Positions 36,704 to 46,527 of a stretch of 54,877 bases of DNA are shown one piece after another. Origin of the DNA: Candidatus Absconditabacterales bacterium (GTDB lineage: Bacteria; Patescibacteriota; Gracilibacteria; Absconditabacterales; Absconditicoccaceae); the NCBI GenBank assembly GCA_937930555.1, contig CALHCH010000001.1, positions 1-54,877 on the forward strand. Reading direction: 5' to 3'. The position numbers and the translations under genes are program-made. Positions within the stretch are counted from its first letter, which is position 1. The number at the start of each line of letters is the position of its first letter. Under the pieces are notes generated by a model that ran no database searches, was not told the DNA's origin, and worked only from the letters and a program-made list of their open reading frames with translations.

Positions 36704-37126
36704 TTATCTAATTTCATTTCTTCAAATCATTGTAGTTTTGAGCGGGAGCTTGTAGGTTGCTTGCTTAAATACTTCTTGAGCAGTTTCTCTATCAATACCT
36801 GATACTTCAAATATCACTTTGCCAGGCTTGATTCTTACTCTATACATATCTACGTCACCCTTACCCTTACCCATCGGCATTTCCAATCACTTTTTGGTAT
36901 ATGGTAGATCGGTAAATACTCTAAACCAAATTTTACCTACCTTTCTCGTTTTTCTTACGATTACCTTTCTGGCAGCTTCTAGCTGTCTGTTGGTCAGATA
37001 TCCATGAGTGGTAGCCTTGAGGCCTCGATCACCAAATGCTACTTTGGTTCATCTACCAGCTTTTCATTTAGTTCTTCATCTAAATTGCTTTCTATGTTTC
37101 CATCTATTTGGTGAGAGTAGGGACAT
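36704..37126 (-). CDS. rplP: Large ribosomal subunit protein uL16
   Basis: ATG 37126 to TAA 36704, 140 residues, hidden by [23 protein letters not shown] start, the [20 protein letters not shown] segment and the basic [17 protein letters not shown] stretch followed by [17 protein letters not shown] are diagnostic for this tRNA-site protein. Confidence 0.96.
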
Positions 37127-37232
37127 TATTTGATAATTAAGAAGTAAGAGATATCTAACGGAAAGAAGAAGTGTATTCTAACCTAGTAAATTGATAGCAA
37201 CGATTTGCTAATATTTTTGATGGTACAATAAT

Positions 37233-37907
37233 CTATAGTTTTGCCATAGCATCAGCTTTTTTGGTCTTTTTTTCTGCTAGGATATTTTCTGCGACACAGA
37301 TCCAGACCTTGACTCACAATATTCCATATTTGGTCTTTGCAGTTGTATAATGATAGTCGATATCTGCTCTAAGCGTCTGAAGTGGTATTCTACCTTCTGT
37401 GAATTTTTCGTTTCTAGACATATCAGCACCATTGAGTCTACCAGCGATCTGAACCTTGACTCCGATAGCTCCTTTTTCCATAGTTTTTTGGAGTACGGAC
37501 TTAGCTACTCTTCTATACGACATACGGTTTTCCATCTGGATAGCAGCAAACTCGGCCATTATTTTAGCTGACAATTCTGGCACTTTCACCTCTTTGATGG
37601 ATGCCTTGTAAGGTCTAAGTGTAAGCTTGTTGAGTTTTGCCTCAAATTTCTTGAGCTTTTCACCATCCTTACCAAGTACAGATGCAGGTTTTGCGGTAAA
37701 TATCATTACCTCACCTTCTGATTCGGTTTTTCTGATAACCACTTTTGCTATCGCTGTACGATAATAAAAATCTTCAATCAACTCTCTAATCTTGATATCC
37801 TCCACAAAAAACGTAGCTGATTGATTAGTATTGTCAGAAAACCATTCACAAGGTCGATTCTTCATCACACCTACTCTATGTCCTCTTGGATCTATTTTTG
37901 ATCACAT
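37233..37907 (-). CDS. rpsC: Small ribosomal subunit protein uS3
   Basis: ATG 37907 (MGSKIDPRGHRVGVMKNR, first Gly TGA) to TAG 37233, 224 residues. KH domain and C-terminal rRNA/mRNA-entry region (VQIAGRLNGADMSRNEKFTE, then GRIPLQTLRADIDYHY) are clear. Normal length. Confidence 0.97.
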
Positions 37908-37951
37908 ATCTAAAATTTAAAATTTAAAGTGTAAACAATGTATGTTCTGAT

Positions 37952-38290
37952 TTATTTTGCACCCAATGTTACTTTGCAGTATGATCTGTGATGCTCATAT
38001 TTGTGCATTCTACCTCTACCTACCGCTCTCACTCTCTTGAGCTTAGGACCCTTACCTACATCTATTGATTGGATATAGAGATTCTCTACCTTGAGATCGA
38101 GATTATTTTCTGCATTTGCTGTAGCAGAGTTTACTACCTTGAGCAATGTATGTCCCGCCTTCTTTGGCAAAAACTGCAAAAATCTTCTCGCCTCTAGTAC
38201 AGATTTGCCTCTGATCATAGATGCTACCAAGTTCAGCTTTTTGCTAGACATGAGTGCATATTTGAGTGTTGCTGTCATACTTCTATTCAT
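37952..38290 (-). CDS. rplV: Large ribosomal subunit protein uL22
   Basis: 112 residues. MTATLKYALMSSKKLNLVAS start, then the tunnel-lining beta-hairpin region with RVRAVGRGRMHKYEHHRSYC. The track start (MNRSMTATL) is acceptable; internal ATG four codons later is an alternative. The spacer to rpsS contains a long imperfect AT inverted repeat (38300-38380). Confidence 0.95.
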   Translation of the reverse strand: MNRSMTATLKYALMSSKKLNLVASMIRGKSVLEARRFLQFLPKKAGHTLLKVVNSATANAENNLDLKVENLYIQSIDVGKGPKLKRVRAVGRGRMHKYEHHRSYCKVTLGAK

Positions 38291-38379
38291 CTTTTTTGAT
38301 TAATAATTAATAAATAATAAGTGAGAATTAATGATGAAGATAATTAAATTATTAATTATTCTCCATTCATTATTACTTA

Positions 38380-38637
38380 TTAAAATGGATGCCCTCTAAA
38401 TGTCCTAGTAGGAGCAAATTCTCCGAGTCTATGACCAATCATTTCTTCATTGATATACACTGAGACAAACTGTCTACCATTGTGTACAGCGATAGTAAAT
38501 CCTACCATCTCTGGGAGGATCTGAGATGCTCTATCCCATACCTTGATTACTTTCTTCTCTCCTGACTCTGTCATCTTCTTGATCTTTTTCATCAATTTAG
38601 GATGAACTCGAAATCATTTTTTCAGTGATCTTGCCAT
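38380..38637 (-). CDS. rpsS: Small ribosomal subunit protein uS19
   Basis: ATG 38637 (MARSLKKGFRVHP, Gly by TGA) to TAA 38380, 85 residues. [20 protein letters not shown] and [16 protein letters not shown] are the invariant motifs. Confidence 0.97.
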
Positions 38638-38692
38638 ACTTTCGTATAATTATTTAAAAGCTAACAGCTAGTAGCTAAAGGCTAGTAGCTTT

Positions 38693-39541
38693 TTATTTAA
38701 ATCTCGTCTTTCTCTTCTGCACAATAAACCTATCTGACCATTTCTTTTTCTTTCTTGTTTTGCGTCCTGGAGCTACAGATCTTCAAGTAAATGATTTTGG
38801 ATTCATAGCCAAGTCAGTCGCTCACTCTCATCATCCGTGTGGATGATCCACTGGATTCATCACCTTACCTCTTACTTCTGGTCTTTTTCACATCCATCTT
38901 GCTCTTCATGCTTTTCCTATCACGATATTTTTATGTTCGTCATTACCTACGATACCGATAGTTGCTCGACATTTTTCGTTAAACAATCTAATCTCTCCAG
39001 ACTGTAGCTTGATATATACGAGACCGTTTTCCTCGTCTTTACCTGTTACGGTAGCATATGATCCAGCGCTTCTTACGAGCTTGCCTTTGGTCTGAGGTGT
39101 TACCTCTAGATTGTAAACCGTAAAACCGTCTGGTATATCCTTGAGTTGTTTTCTGTTTCCTGGCTTGAGCAATGCCTCATCACCCGTTTTGATTTCATCT
39201 CCTACTGAGATGTTTTTCCAAGCGAGTGTGTATCTTTTTTCTCCATCCGCATAGTTGAGCAATGCGATTCTACAAGTTCTGTATGGATCATACTCGATAG
39301 TAGCTACTTTTGCTGGTATATTGAGTTTGTCATATCTACGAAAATCAATTATTCTGTATAACCTCTTGTGACCTCATCATCTATGTCTGGTAGTAATTCT
39401 ACCTCTATTGTTTCTACCAGCCTTTGATTTGATAAACTTGGTAAGTGGCTTGTGTGGACTATCTGTGGTTAGATCAGAAAAGTCATATCAGGTCATATAC
39501 CTTCTAGATGGTGTAAACGGCTTGTATGTCTTGATTGCCAT
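38693..39541 (-). CDS. rplB: Large ribosomal subunit protein uL2
   Basis: ATG 39541 to TAA 38693, 282 residues across TGA codons. [20 protein letters not shown] start, [20 protein letters not shown] and the GGGGHPHGG-type active-site loop (read through TGA near 38830) are present; C-terminus [17 protein letters not shown]. Essential for peptidyl transfer and subunit joining. Confidence 0.97.
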
Positions 39542-39650
39542 AGGTAAAGTGTAAGTTTTAAATATGTGTAGGGTGTAAAGTCTAAGGTATAAAGCCAGTA
39601 ACTTATTGATATCAACTTTATACTTTAGACCTTAGACCTCTTGCTCTAAA

Positions 39651-39995
39651 TTATGCTGCTAGCTCAATACTATCTCCTTCGTGCAATGCTACCATTGCTT
39701 TTTTAAATGCTCTTCTTACCAGTTTCCTTTGCATTCTTCCTTTGTATGGCACATTCATGATGCGGATAGATTTTGGTGTGACATCGTACATCTTCTGTAT
39801 CGATAGCTTCACATCATTCTTATTTGCATTTTTATGCACCTTAAATGTATATGTATTGTGATCGTTTGCAGTTTTGTATACCTTCTCTGTCATCATCGGC
39901 TCTCCTATGATCTGAAAAGGAGTCAACTTACCAAACATCTTTGGAGATATTGCAGTGAGTGCTCTTTTTTTCTTGATGATATCTCGTCTTTTCAT
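39651..39995 (-). CDS. rplW: Large ribosomal subunit protein uL23
   Basis: The family-like start is ATG 39995 (MKRRDIIKKKRAL); track start is seven codons upstream. 114 residues, no TGA. IIGEPMMTEKVYKTANDHNT YTF and the NVPYKGRMQRKL loop identify it. It sits at the tunnel exit and docks trigger factor and SRP. N-terminal extension of about 20 basic residues. Confidence 0.94.
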   Translation of the reverse strand: MKRRDIIKKKRALTAISPKMFGKLTPFQIIGEPMMTEKVYKTANDHNTYTFKVHKNANKNDVKLSIQKMYDVTPKSIRIMNVPYKGRMQRKLVRRAFKKAMVALHEGDSIELAA

Positions 39996-40043
39996 TTGTT
40001 GTGAGTAATAGAACAAAAATAACTAATGCGATCTATGATGATA

Positions 40044-40679
40044 CTATCAAAGTCTGGTCTCTACCTTTTCAAAAGCGTCTCATACAAACAAGATATTTTT
40101 GTGAGACATAAGATCATATGGGTTGAGCTTAGCACTTGTAGTAAATGTTGCTTTTTCTATGTTTCTGATTGATTTAGTTGCGGTTTCTGATGTTTCTGGG
40201 AGCACAAACAATGTTTTTTTCTCATGGAGATTGAGATTTTTCAATCCATCTGCCACTGTCTTCGTTTTGATCTCAGATAGAGCAAGATCACTAAGTCCAA
40301 ACAGAGTTTCTGATTTTGCCTTGAGACTCAATGCGCTTCTAAGAGCTTTATGCTTCATCTTGCTATTCATATTTTTGGTCCAGTTTCTCGTATTTCTTGG
40401 TCCTCGTACTACTCATCATTTTCTTCTGATTGGAGATCCTGCATCACCTACTCTGGCACTACCAGTACCTTTTTGTCTGTAGAGTTTTCTACCTGATCTT
40501 TGGATTTCTCCTCTTGTCTTTGTATGTGCAGTAGATTGACGTTGATTGGAGAGATACATTACTACGTATTCGTGTACCAGTCCTTCATTGATCGCTTCAT
40601 CAGAAAATAGGTCTTTGGACATCTTTTGATCTCCTACCTTTTTTCCTGACATATCTAGTATTTTGTATGAGTAGCTCAT
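40044..40679 (-). CDS. rplD: Large ribosomal subunit protein uL4
   Basis: Two track pieces (40416-40679, 40080-40370) in one frame, 211 residues. The tunnel-loop signature TRGEIQRSGRKLYRQKGTGS and AGSPIRRKGG are clear. The end is ...VETRL followed by TGA then TAG: TGA is read as a final Gly and TAG stops. Confidence 0.95.
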
Positions 40680-40760
40680 TGAGTATAATAATGATTTAAA
40701 GAGTTAGAGGTGAGAATTAGAGTCAAGATGTCTCGTCTCTAATTCTAAATTCTAATTCTA

Positions 40761-41345
40761 TTAGTCTGTAATAATAATTTCCAAGTATGTATGATATGCG
40801 CCAGGCACAGAGCCCTTGAGCATCAAGATATTATCTCCATCTAGATTAGCTACTTCTACCACAGGGACAGTCTTGAGTGTGATTCTTGCATCACCCATAT
40901 GTCCTGCCATCTTTTGACCTCTGATTGTTCTTCTTGGTTTTCTGTTACCAGTAGATCACAATGCTCTATGAAACTTAGAACCATGTGTAGCAGGTCATCC
41001 ACCAAAATTATGTCTCTTCATACCTCACTGAAATCCCTTACCTTTGCTGATACCTACTACTCTCACAGTAGCTACATCGGTGAGTATATCACCTGTAAGC
41101 TCTGTCCCTACTGGATATGTAGCAAGCAGATCTTCTGATACCTTAAATTCTATTTTCTTAGCATATTTTCCTTTTTTCTCATCTGCTCATATCACAAGTG
41201 CGGTATATCCGTCTTTTTCTTGTGTCTTATGCTGGAGCACTTTTTGTGGTGAGATTTTTAGGAGTGTTACTGGGATCATCTTGTCTCCATCCCATATTCT
41301 TGTCATTTCTTGTTTTTTGACGAGTAGTCATCATTTAGTGATCAT
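40761..41345 (-). CDS. rplC: Large ribosomal subunit protein uL3
   Basis: Missed by the track. ATG 41345 to TAA 40761, 194 residues. GISKGKGFQGGMKRHNFGGG, ATHGSKFHRALGSTGNRKPR and GQKMAGHMGDARITLKTV are diagnostic of uL3; many glycines are TGA. Confidence 0.96.
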
Positions 41346-41504
41346 TGCTTCTTTGGGTTTAGATATAAAGATTTTTAGATTTTTAGATTTTTAGATAGAG
41401 ATATACGACATTGAGTCTTATGATCTACTGTTCTATCCATCTAATAATCTAACTATACAGAGCCTCAAAGCGAAGGGTGTATGATTATACTATAATATGG
41501 TCAA

Positions 41505-42230
41505 TTATTTAACCTTTCCTCCATCCAATTCGTCTTGTCGAGCTTTGAGTTCATCCCATTTGTCATCTGCAGCCATTGCTGACTGATCAGCTCGAGTAGA
41601 TGGATCATGACTTGCGTATCTACTACCTGCGTCTGACAATATTCACTTGAGTGTGTCTATATCAGCTTTTGCTAGATCAGCATATGTAGTCATACCAGCA
41701 TCATGCAATAAACCATTAATTTTTGGACCTATTCCCTCGATTTTGGTAAAATCATCTCATGCTGCGTCTTTTTTGGCTGGTTTTTTCTTTTCAGACTTAG
41801 TCTCTTTTTTATCGTCTTTCTTTTTGGTATCGACTATATCAGCCTTTATTGAAGCTTTTGCAGCAGTAGCTGTCGATTTTTTAGCTGCTTTTGCTGCTTC
41901 GTCTTTTTCTGTAAAGATTCTCACCTCTACTGATACACCTGCAGGCAAAGTCATATTTTGTAGGTATTCAACCGTCTTTGCTCATGTTTCTACTACATCC
42001 AACAATCTGGTATAAGTAATTCTCTCATACTGATCTCTGGAGTCTTTGTATACAAAGTGAGATTTGATGACCGTATACTTCTTGTTTTTTCTAGGAAGTG
42101 GGATTGGTCATTTTACATCTGCACCTGATTTGATCAACAATCCAAGTACTTTGGTTACAGAACTCTCGAGCATCTTGAGATCAAAACTCTTGAGTTTGAT
42201 TCTAAGTTTTGGAGTAGCTTTTGATGACAT
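41505..42230 (-). CDS. rpsJ: Small ribosomal subunit protein uS10 with C-terminal HhH domain
   Basis: ATG 42230 to TAA 41505, 241 residues versus about 102 usual. The first about 108 residues are uS10 ([52 protein letters not shown]). An Ala/Lys-rich linker runs to about 157, then an HhH domain ([19 protein letters not shown]) and the ending [18 protein letters not shown], nearly the same tail as on bL27. uS10 is also NusE in antitermination, so the tail could act in the transcription complex or on the ribosome. First r-protein gene after tuf, as in S10 operons. Confidence 0.94.
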
Positions 42231-42368
42231 AATACAAACATGAAAAAAGATAAATCTTGTGAATACTACTATTCTTTGTTGCTATTAATGATCTAGAGTC
42301 ACTATAGTATACAGAACAAAAGAGACAGCCGATATCGACCGTCACTTTTGTGTATACGATATAGTTGA

Positions 42369-43544
42369 TTACTCAATAATCTTAGTAATTACACCAGCAC
42401 CTACTGTTCTACCACCCTCACGGATAGCAAATCTTAGACCTTCGTCCATAGCGACCTTGTAGATAAGTTCTACTTCGATCTGTGCGTTGTCTCCAGGCAT
42501 AATCATTTCTGTACCTGCAGGTAGGTTTACTGTACCTGTTACGTCAGTTGTTCTAATAAAGAACTGTGGTTTGTAACCAGACATAAATGGTGTATGTCTA
42601 CCTCCTTCTTCTTTTTTCAATACATAGATCTCAGCACCAAACTTTTTGTGAGGAGTAGTTGTACCAGGAGCAGCCAATACTTGACCTCTCTGGATATCAT
42701 CTTTGTCGATACCTCTTAGGAGAAGTCCACAGTTCATACCTGCTTCACCTTGATCAAACTGTTTGTGGAACATTTCCACACCTGTTACTGTAGTAGGTAC
42801 AGCTTCATCAGCCAATCCTACGATCTCGATGTCATCATTTACTTTAATGATACCTGATTCGATTCTACCTGTTACTACAGTACCTCTACCCTTGATAGAG
42901 AATACATCTTCTACTGGCATCAAGAATGGTTTACTTGTTTCTCTTTCTGGAATTGGTACGTATGTATCCAATTGTTCCATAAGATCCCAAATACATTTTG
43001 CGTGACCTTCTTTGTCTGCTGGGTTTTCTCCAGCCTTGAGAGCAGATCCTCTAATAATAGGAGTATCATCTCCTGGGAATTCGTATTGGTTGAGAAGATC
43101 TCTTATTTCTTCTTCTACCAATTCTAGCATATCTTCATCATCTACCATATCACATTTGTTCAAGAATACGACCAATTTTGGTACGTTTACTTGTTTTGCA
43201 AGAAGGATATGTTCTCTGGTCTGAGGCATAGGTCCATCTGCAGCAGATACTACCAAAATACCACCGTCCATCTGAGCAGCACCTACGATCATGTTTTTTA
43301 CATAATCAGCATGTCCAGGACAATCGATATGAGCGTAATGTCTGTCAGCTGTTTCATACTCTACGTGAGCAGTATTGATCGTAATACCTCTTTCTCTCTC
43401 TTCTGGAGCCTTATCGATATTACCAAATCCAAGATCCTTAGCGAATCCTTCTGTAGCTAGTACTGCACAAATTGCAGCTGTAGTAGTTGTTTTACCATGA
43501 TCTACGTGACCAATAGTACCTACATTAACGTGTGGTTTAGACAT
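42369..43544 (-). CDS. tuf: Elongation factor Tu
   Basis: GTPase delivering aminoacyl-tRNA. The conserved start [20 protein letters not shown] is ATG 43544 (the track begins 16 codons earlier). 391 residues, complete: G1 [10 protein letters not shown]3 [14 protein letters not shown]4 NKCDMVDD, effector [14 protein letters not shown]. Unlike most neighbours it contains no TGA codon at any of its roughly 40 glycines; all are GGN. This suggests selection against UGA-Gly decoding in a very highly expressed gene. Confidence 0.99.
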   Translation of the reverse strand: MSKPHVNVGTIGHVDHGKTTTTAAICAVLATEGFAKDLGFGNIDKAPEERERGITINTAHVEYETADRHYAHIDCPGHADYVKNMIVGAAQMDGGILVVSAADGPMPQTREHILLAKQVNVPKLVVFLNKCDMVDDEDMLELVEEEIRDLLNQYEFPGDDTPIIRGSALKAGENPADKEGHAKCIWDLMEQLDTYVPIPERETSKPFLMPVEDVFSIKGRGTVVTGRIESGIIKVNDDIEIVGLADEAVPTTVTGVEMFHKQFDQGEAGMNCGLLLRGIDKDDIQRGQVLAAPGTTTPHKKFGAEIYVLKKEEGGRHTPFMSGYKPQFFIRTTDVTGTVNLPAGTEMIMPGDNAQIEVELIYKVAMDEGLRFAIREGGRTVGAGVITKIIE

Positions 43545-43796
43545 AATAATATATGAATAATAAATTAAAGACAAATATAATGTAGCTCTCATTCATTTTT
43601 TCTAAAAAAAAGAATGTTGTTTTGCTTCTCGCAAATCAACTAGAGAGACTATAGGTTAGTGCAGTATCTCACTGGAGTTTTGGGCTATAACTAGATCAAA
43701 AAGAGCCAGACTTTTGGGTTGAGACTTTCACCAAACAGAGTCTGTTATAACATTTTTAGAAATGATTGCAAGTGTTTTTAGAGTTTTTTTGAGCAC
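43545..43796. other. Spacer upstream of tuf, no gene seen
   Basis: About 250 bp AT-rich. A possible minus-strand promoter (TTTAGA then TATATT about 43575-43605) lies shortly before tuf, but the match is weak. No open frame of interest was found. Confidence 0.4.
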
Positions 43797-43825
43797 AAAA
43801 AAACAACTCTTGCGAGTTGTTTTTT
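43797..43825 (-). terminator. Terminator after the tRNA cluster
   Basis: AAAACAACTCGCAAGAGTTG TTTTTTT on the minus strand, 32 bp after tRNA-Phe. It separates the tRNA transcript from tuf. Confidence 0.85.
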
Positions 43826-43856
43826 ATTATGTGTATTATCAATGATAGTTTTATGG

Positions 43857-43928
43857 TGCCGGTGGGCGGATTTGAACCACCGACACAAGGATTTTCAATC
43901 CTCTGCTCTACCCCTGAGCTACACCGGC
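43857..43928 (-). tRNA. tRNA-Phe (GAA)
   Basis: Full cloverleaf: acceptor GCCGGTG / CACCGGC, D-stem GCTC/GAGC, anticodon loop TTGAAAA with GAA, T-loop TTCAAAT. 3' CCA not encoded. Confidence 0.93.
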
Positions 43929-44029
43929 ATATATTAGGCACCTATTACATTGATTTATCTGTTTGTATTATATATAAGATTAATTTCTACTTTCTATTTT
44001 TTACTTCAACTTTACTTTAAGTGGTATGG

Positions 44030-44103
44030 TAGGCACGGGTGGACTCGAACCACCGACCTCATCCTTATCAGAGATGCGCTCTAACCGCCTGAGCTACGCG
44101 CCT
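44030..44103 (-). tRNA. tRNA-Ile (GAT)
   Basis: Acceptor AGGCGCG / CGTGCCT, D-stem GCTC/GAGC, anticodon loop CTGATAA with GAT, T-arm GGTGG TTCGAGT CCACC. CCA not encoded. Confidence 0.93.
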
Positions 44104-44145
44104 ATACAAATTACACAAATACGGTTACTTCAAAAAAATTTAATC

Positions 44146-44219
44146 TCGGGAACGCGGGACTCGAACTCGCGACCTCCTGGTCCCAAACCAGGCGCTCTAG
44201 CCATCTGAGCTAGTTCCCG
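44146..44219 (-). tRNA. tRNA-Pro (TGG)
   Basis: Acceptor CGGGAAC / GTTCCCG, anticodon stem CCTGG/CCAGG, loop TTTGGGA with TGG. The T-stem GCGAG/CCCGC has one A-C mismatch. CCA not encoded. Confidence 0.9.
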
Positions 44220-44250
44220 AAATATCACTCTCTTGCGAGAAGTACACGGA

Positions 44251-44278
44251 TGTATATGCATCTAGGTCCTGATTGCAA
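44251..44278 (-). promoter_or_regulatory. Probable promoter of the tRNA cluster
   Basis: Minus strand TTGCAA, 16-bp spacer, TATACA, about 31 bp upstream of tRNA-Pro. Confidence 0.5.
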
Positions 44279-44324
44279 GAGGATGTAAAGAGAAATATCT
44301 GTATATGCTTTGTAATTAAAATTT

Positions 44325-44353
44325 TTGACAGATGATATATGTATAGATATACT
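44325..44353 (+). promoter_or_regulatory. Consensus promoter of the HExxH gene pair
   Basis: TTGACA, 17-bp spacer, TATACT, 34 bp before ATG 44387. It faces the divergent tRNA cluster. Confidence 0.75.
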
Positions 44354-44386
44354 TACATATAGTAATTTTATTTACATATAAACAAA

Positions 44387-45403
44387 ATGAATAACAAAAA
44401 TATACTGTATATTATACCAATATGAATCATTGTTTTGATATGAATACTTATTTTTAGATCAGAATTTAAAACTACATCTCATACCAATACTGCTCAAGTA
44501 CAAAGCGTCCAAGAAGATGGGCGTAGATTTGATGATCGTGAATGGGAGGTGCCTGCGTTTCGTGTGATGTCTGATCTAGATACCACTGAGGTAGACAAAC
44601 GTATCGCCAAATACTATACCAATATACTAGAAAATTCAAGCACCTATACCAGGCTTACAGATCGTGAGTTTTGATTTAGACTAAAAAATATGTGCAAATA
44701 CTATGACGATATATGTGACAAGATGAAACTTGAATCAACATTTAGTCTCAAAGAGGTTTATAACTTTACGGTATTTACTATCTATCTCACTACGCAGATA
44801 GACAACAATACCATACTGGAATGAATATGAACTCTCCGTGACACGCTAGCCTCTATCACATTTGTCAAAGATGGTGTGGATATCACCAGAGGCAAAGCTG
44901 GGCATAGAAATGTATTGATCAATACATACGATATGAGAGATTCGGTAGAGTTGTTTGAGATTATCACCCATGAGATCGGACATATTATGTGACTCTGAGT
45001 TATCCATGATGACGACAATCCCGTCAAAAACACAAAATTTTTGGAGTTTGATGAGCCTGCATTTGGGGCTGACGATCGGTCACTCAAGTTTTATAACATC
45101 TCTTGGGAGACTGATCAACAAAAAAGGAATTCTGCAACAAACAAAGAGTTTATAAGTGGGTATGGTCACACAAACACCTATGAAGAGTTTGCTGAGTTTT
45201 TTAATGCCTGGATCAATCATCAGACGCCGCTTCTGCAATTGGCAAAAACCGATGACAATACTCGTGCCAAATACTTTTTGTTTAAGGAGCTGTTTGGGCG
45301 GCGATACCTCAATGCAGATATCGAGACCTATAGATCGCTAGATACATCCACCAGACCATATGATACCACCAGGCGACACGATGCAGCTATACATGTAGAC
45401 TAG
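44387..45403 (+). CDS. Membrane-anchored putative zinc metallopeptidase (HExxH)
   Basis: ATG 44387 to TAG 45401, 338 residues across TGA glycines. N-terminal signal anchor (YIIPIGIIVLIGILIF). The motif ITHEIGHIMGLGVIHDDD, with HEIGH as the zinc-ligand pair and two further His/Asp residues downstream, is metallopeptidase-like; EEFAEFFNAWINHQTPL downstream could provide a third ligand. No exact family recognised. A consensus promoter precedes it. The next gene is a paralogue 22 bp downstream, so a tandem duplication is likely. Activity outside the cytoplasm is inferred from the anchor. Confidence 0.72.
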
Positions 45404-45424
45404 TTTTTATCAAGTGCCACATCT

Positions 45425-46471
45425 ATGTATACATATACAAAAATACTATCTCTCTCGCTTGCCTTGCTTATCACAGGGTGAGTGTTTTTGGCGATGAGGA
45501 CTTATATGCACGATACACAACATAGGCATGATCATCCGTGAGAGCATTGACACATATTTGATGATACGGATATGCCAGTCCCAGAGTTTCAGGTGATGAG
45601 CGATATCGATACGAGCAAGATCGACCCTGTGATACACAAGATATTTTTGTTGAGTATGGATGATGCTGTGGTGAGTCAGATCAGCGAGGCTATGTCTGCT
45701 AAGATCTCAGATCTACTATGCGACTACTATCCAGACATCTGCTACAGGATACATCACGAGCTACCTGTTACGCAAAATCAAAAATTTATACATATTCTAT
45801 ACAGCATCTATCTCATTTCACAGATAGATGATCATTCTTTGTTGGATCAGTTTGCTGGACTGCGTAGTAGTGTACACTCGATTAGATTTTATGACAATCC
45901 TGATGAGTGAAGATGAAAAGCAGGAAAACACAATGTCTATATCAATCTCCCCAAAATCAAAACAAATAAGATACTGCGAGAAGTGATGACACATGAGATA
46001 GCTGGGCATATGTATGATCTATGAGTGATGCAAGACACAGAATCTCCACCAGACAAAAATTTTACAGAATTTGGTCAAGGAAATTTTGGAGTCCAAGACC
46101 CATCATTGGAGTATTATAGGATCTCACGAGCATCCGAACAAAAAAAACTGTCTGGACAGTGATCGTCAGAGTTTACTACGATATATTCCCAAGTAAATGC
46201 TTTTGAGGATATAGCAGAGGTCATCAATCTCTGGATAAATCACAATGCCGCACTAAAAAAACTATGAGAGCTCGATCCCGCTATCCAGCAAAGAGTAGAT
46301 TTTATGCAAAATATATTTGGTGATCGATATGTGTTTGATGATATCCAGGCTAGCGAGGAGCTGCAAGATGATCTTAGATTTTGTGACTCAACCACCACCA
46401 ATCAAAACATCATCTCCATCCAAAATCTCAATAATCTAGATGAGGCATATGTAAGATGTAGATTTGAGTAA
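45425..46471 (+). CDS. Paralogue of the metallopeptidase-like gene with altered HExxH motif
   Basis: ATG 45425 to TAA 46469, 348 residues. N-terminal signal/anchor (LSLSLALLITGGVFLAM) then a similar layout: VPEFQVMSDIDTSKIDP matches VPAFRVMSDLDTTEVDK of the upstream protein; IHILYSIYLISQID; EDIAEVINLWINHNAAL. At the catalytic position it has THEIAGHMYDLGVMQD, i.e. HExxxH with an extra residue, and lacks the following His. It may be an inactive homologue or use different ligands. Same transcript as the upstream gene. Confidence 0.72.
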
Positions 46472-46527
46472 AACCTAATGATTGACCTAATGATTGATTT
46501 GCGATCTCACAATCATACAACATATCT

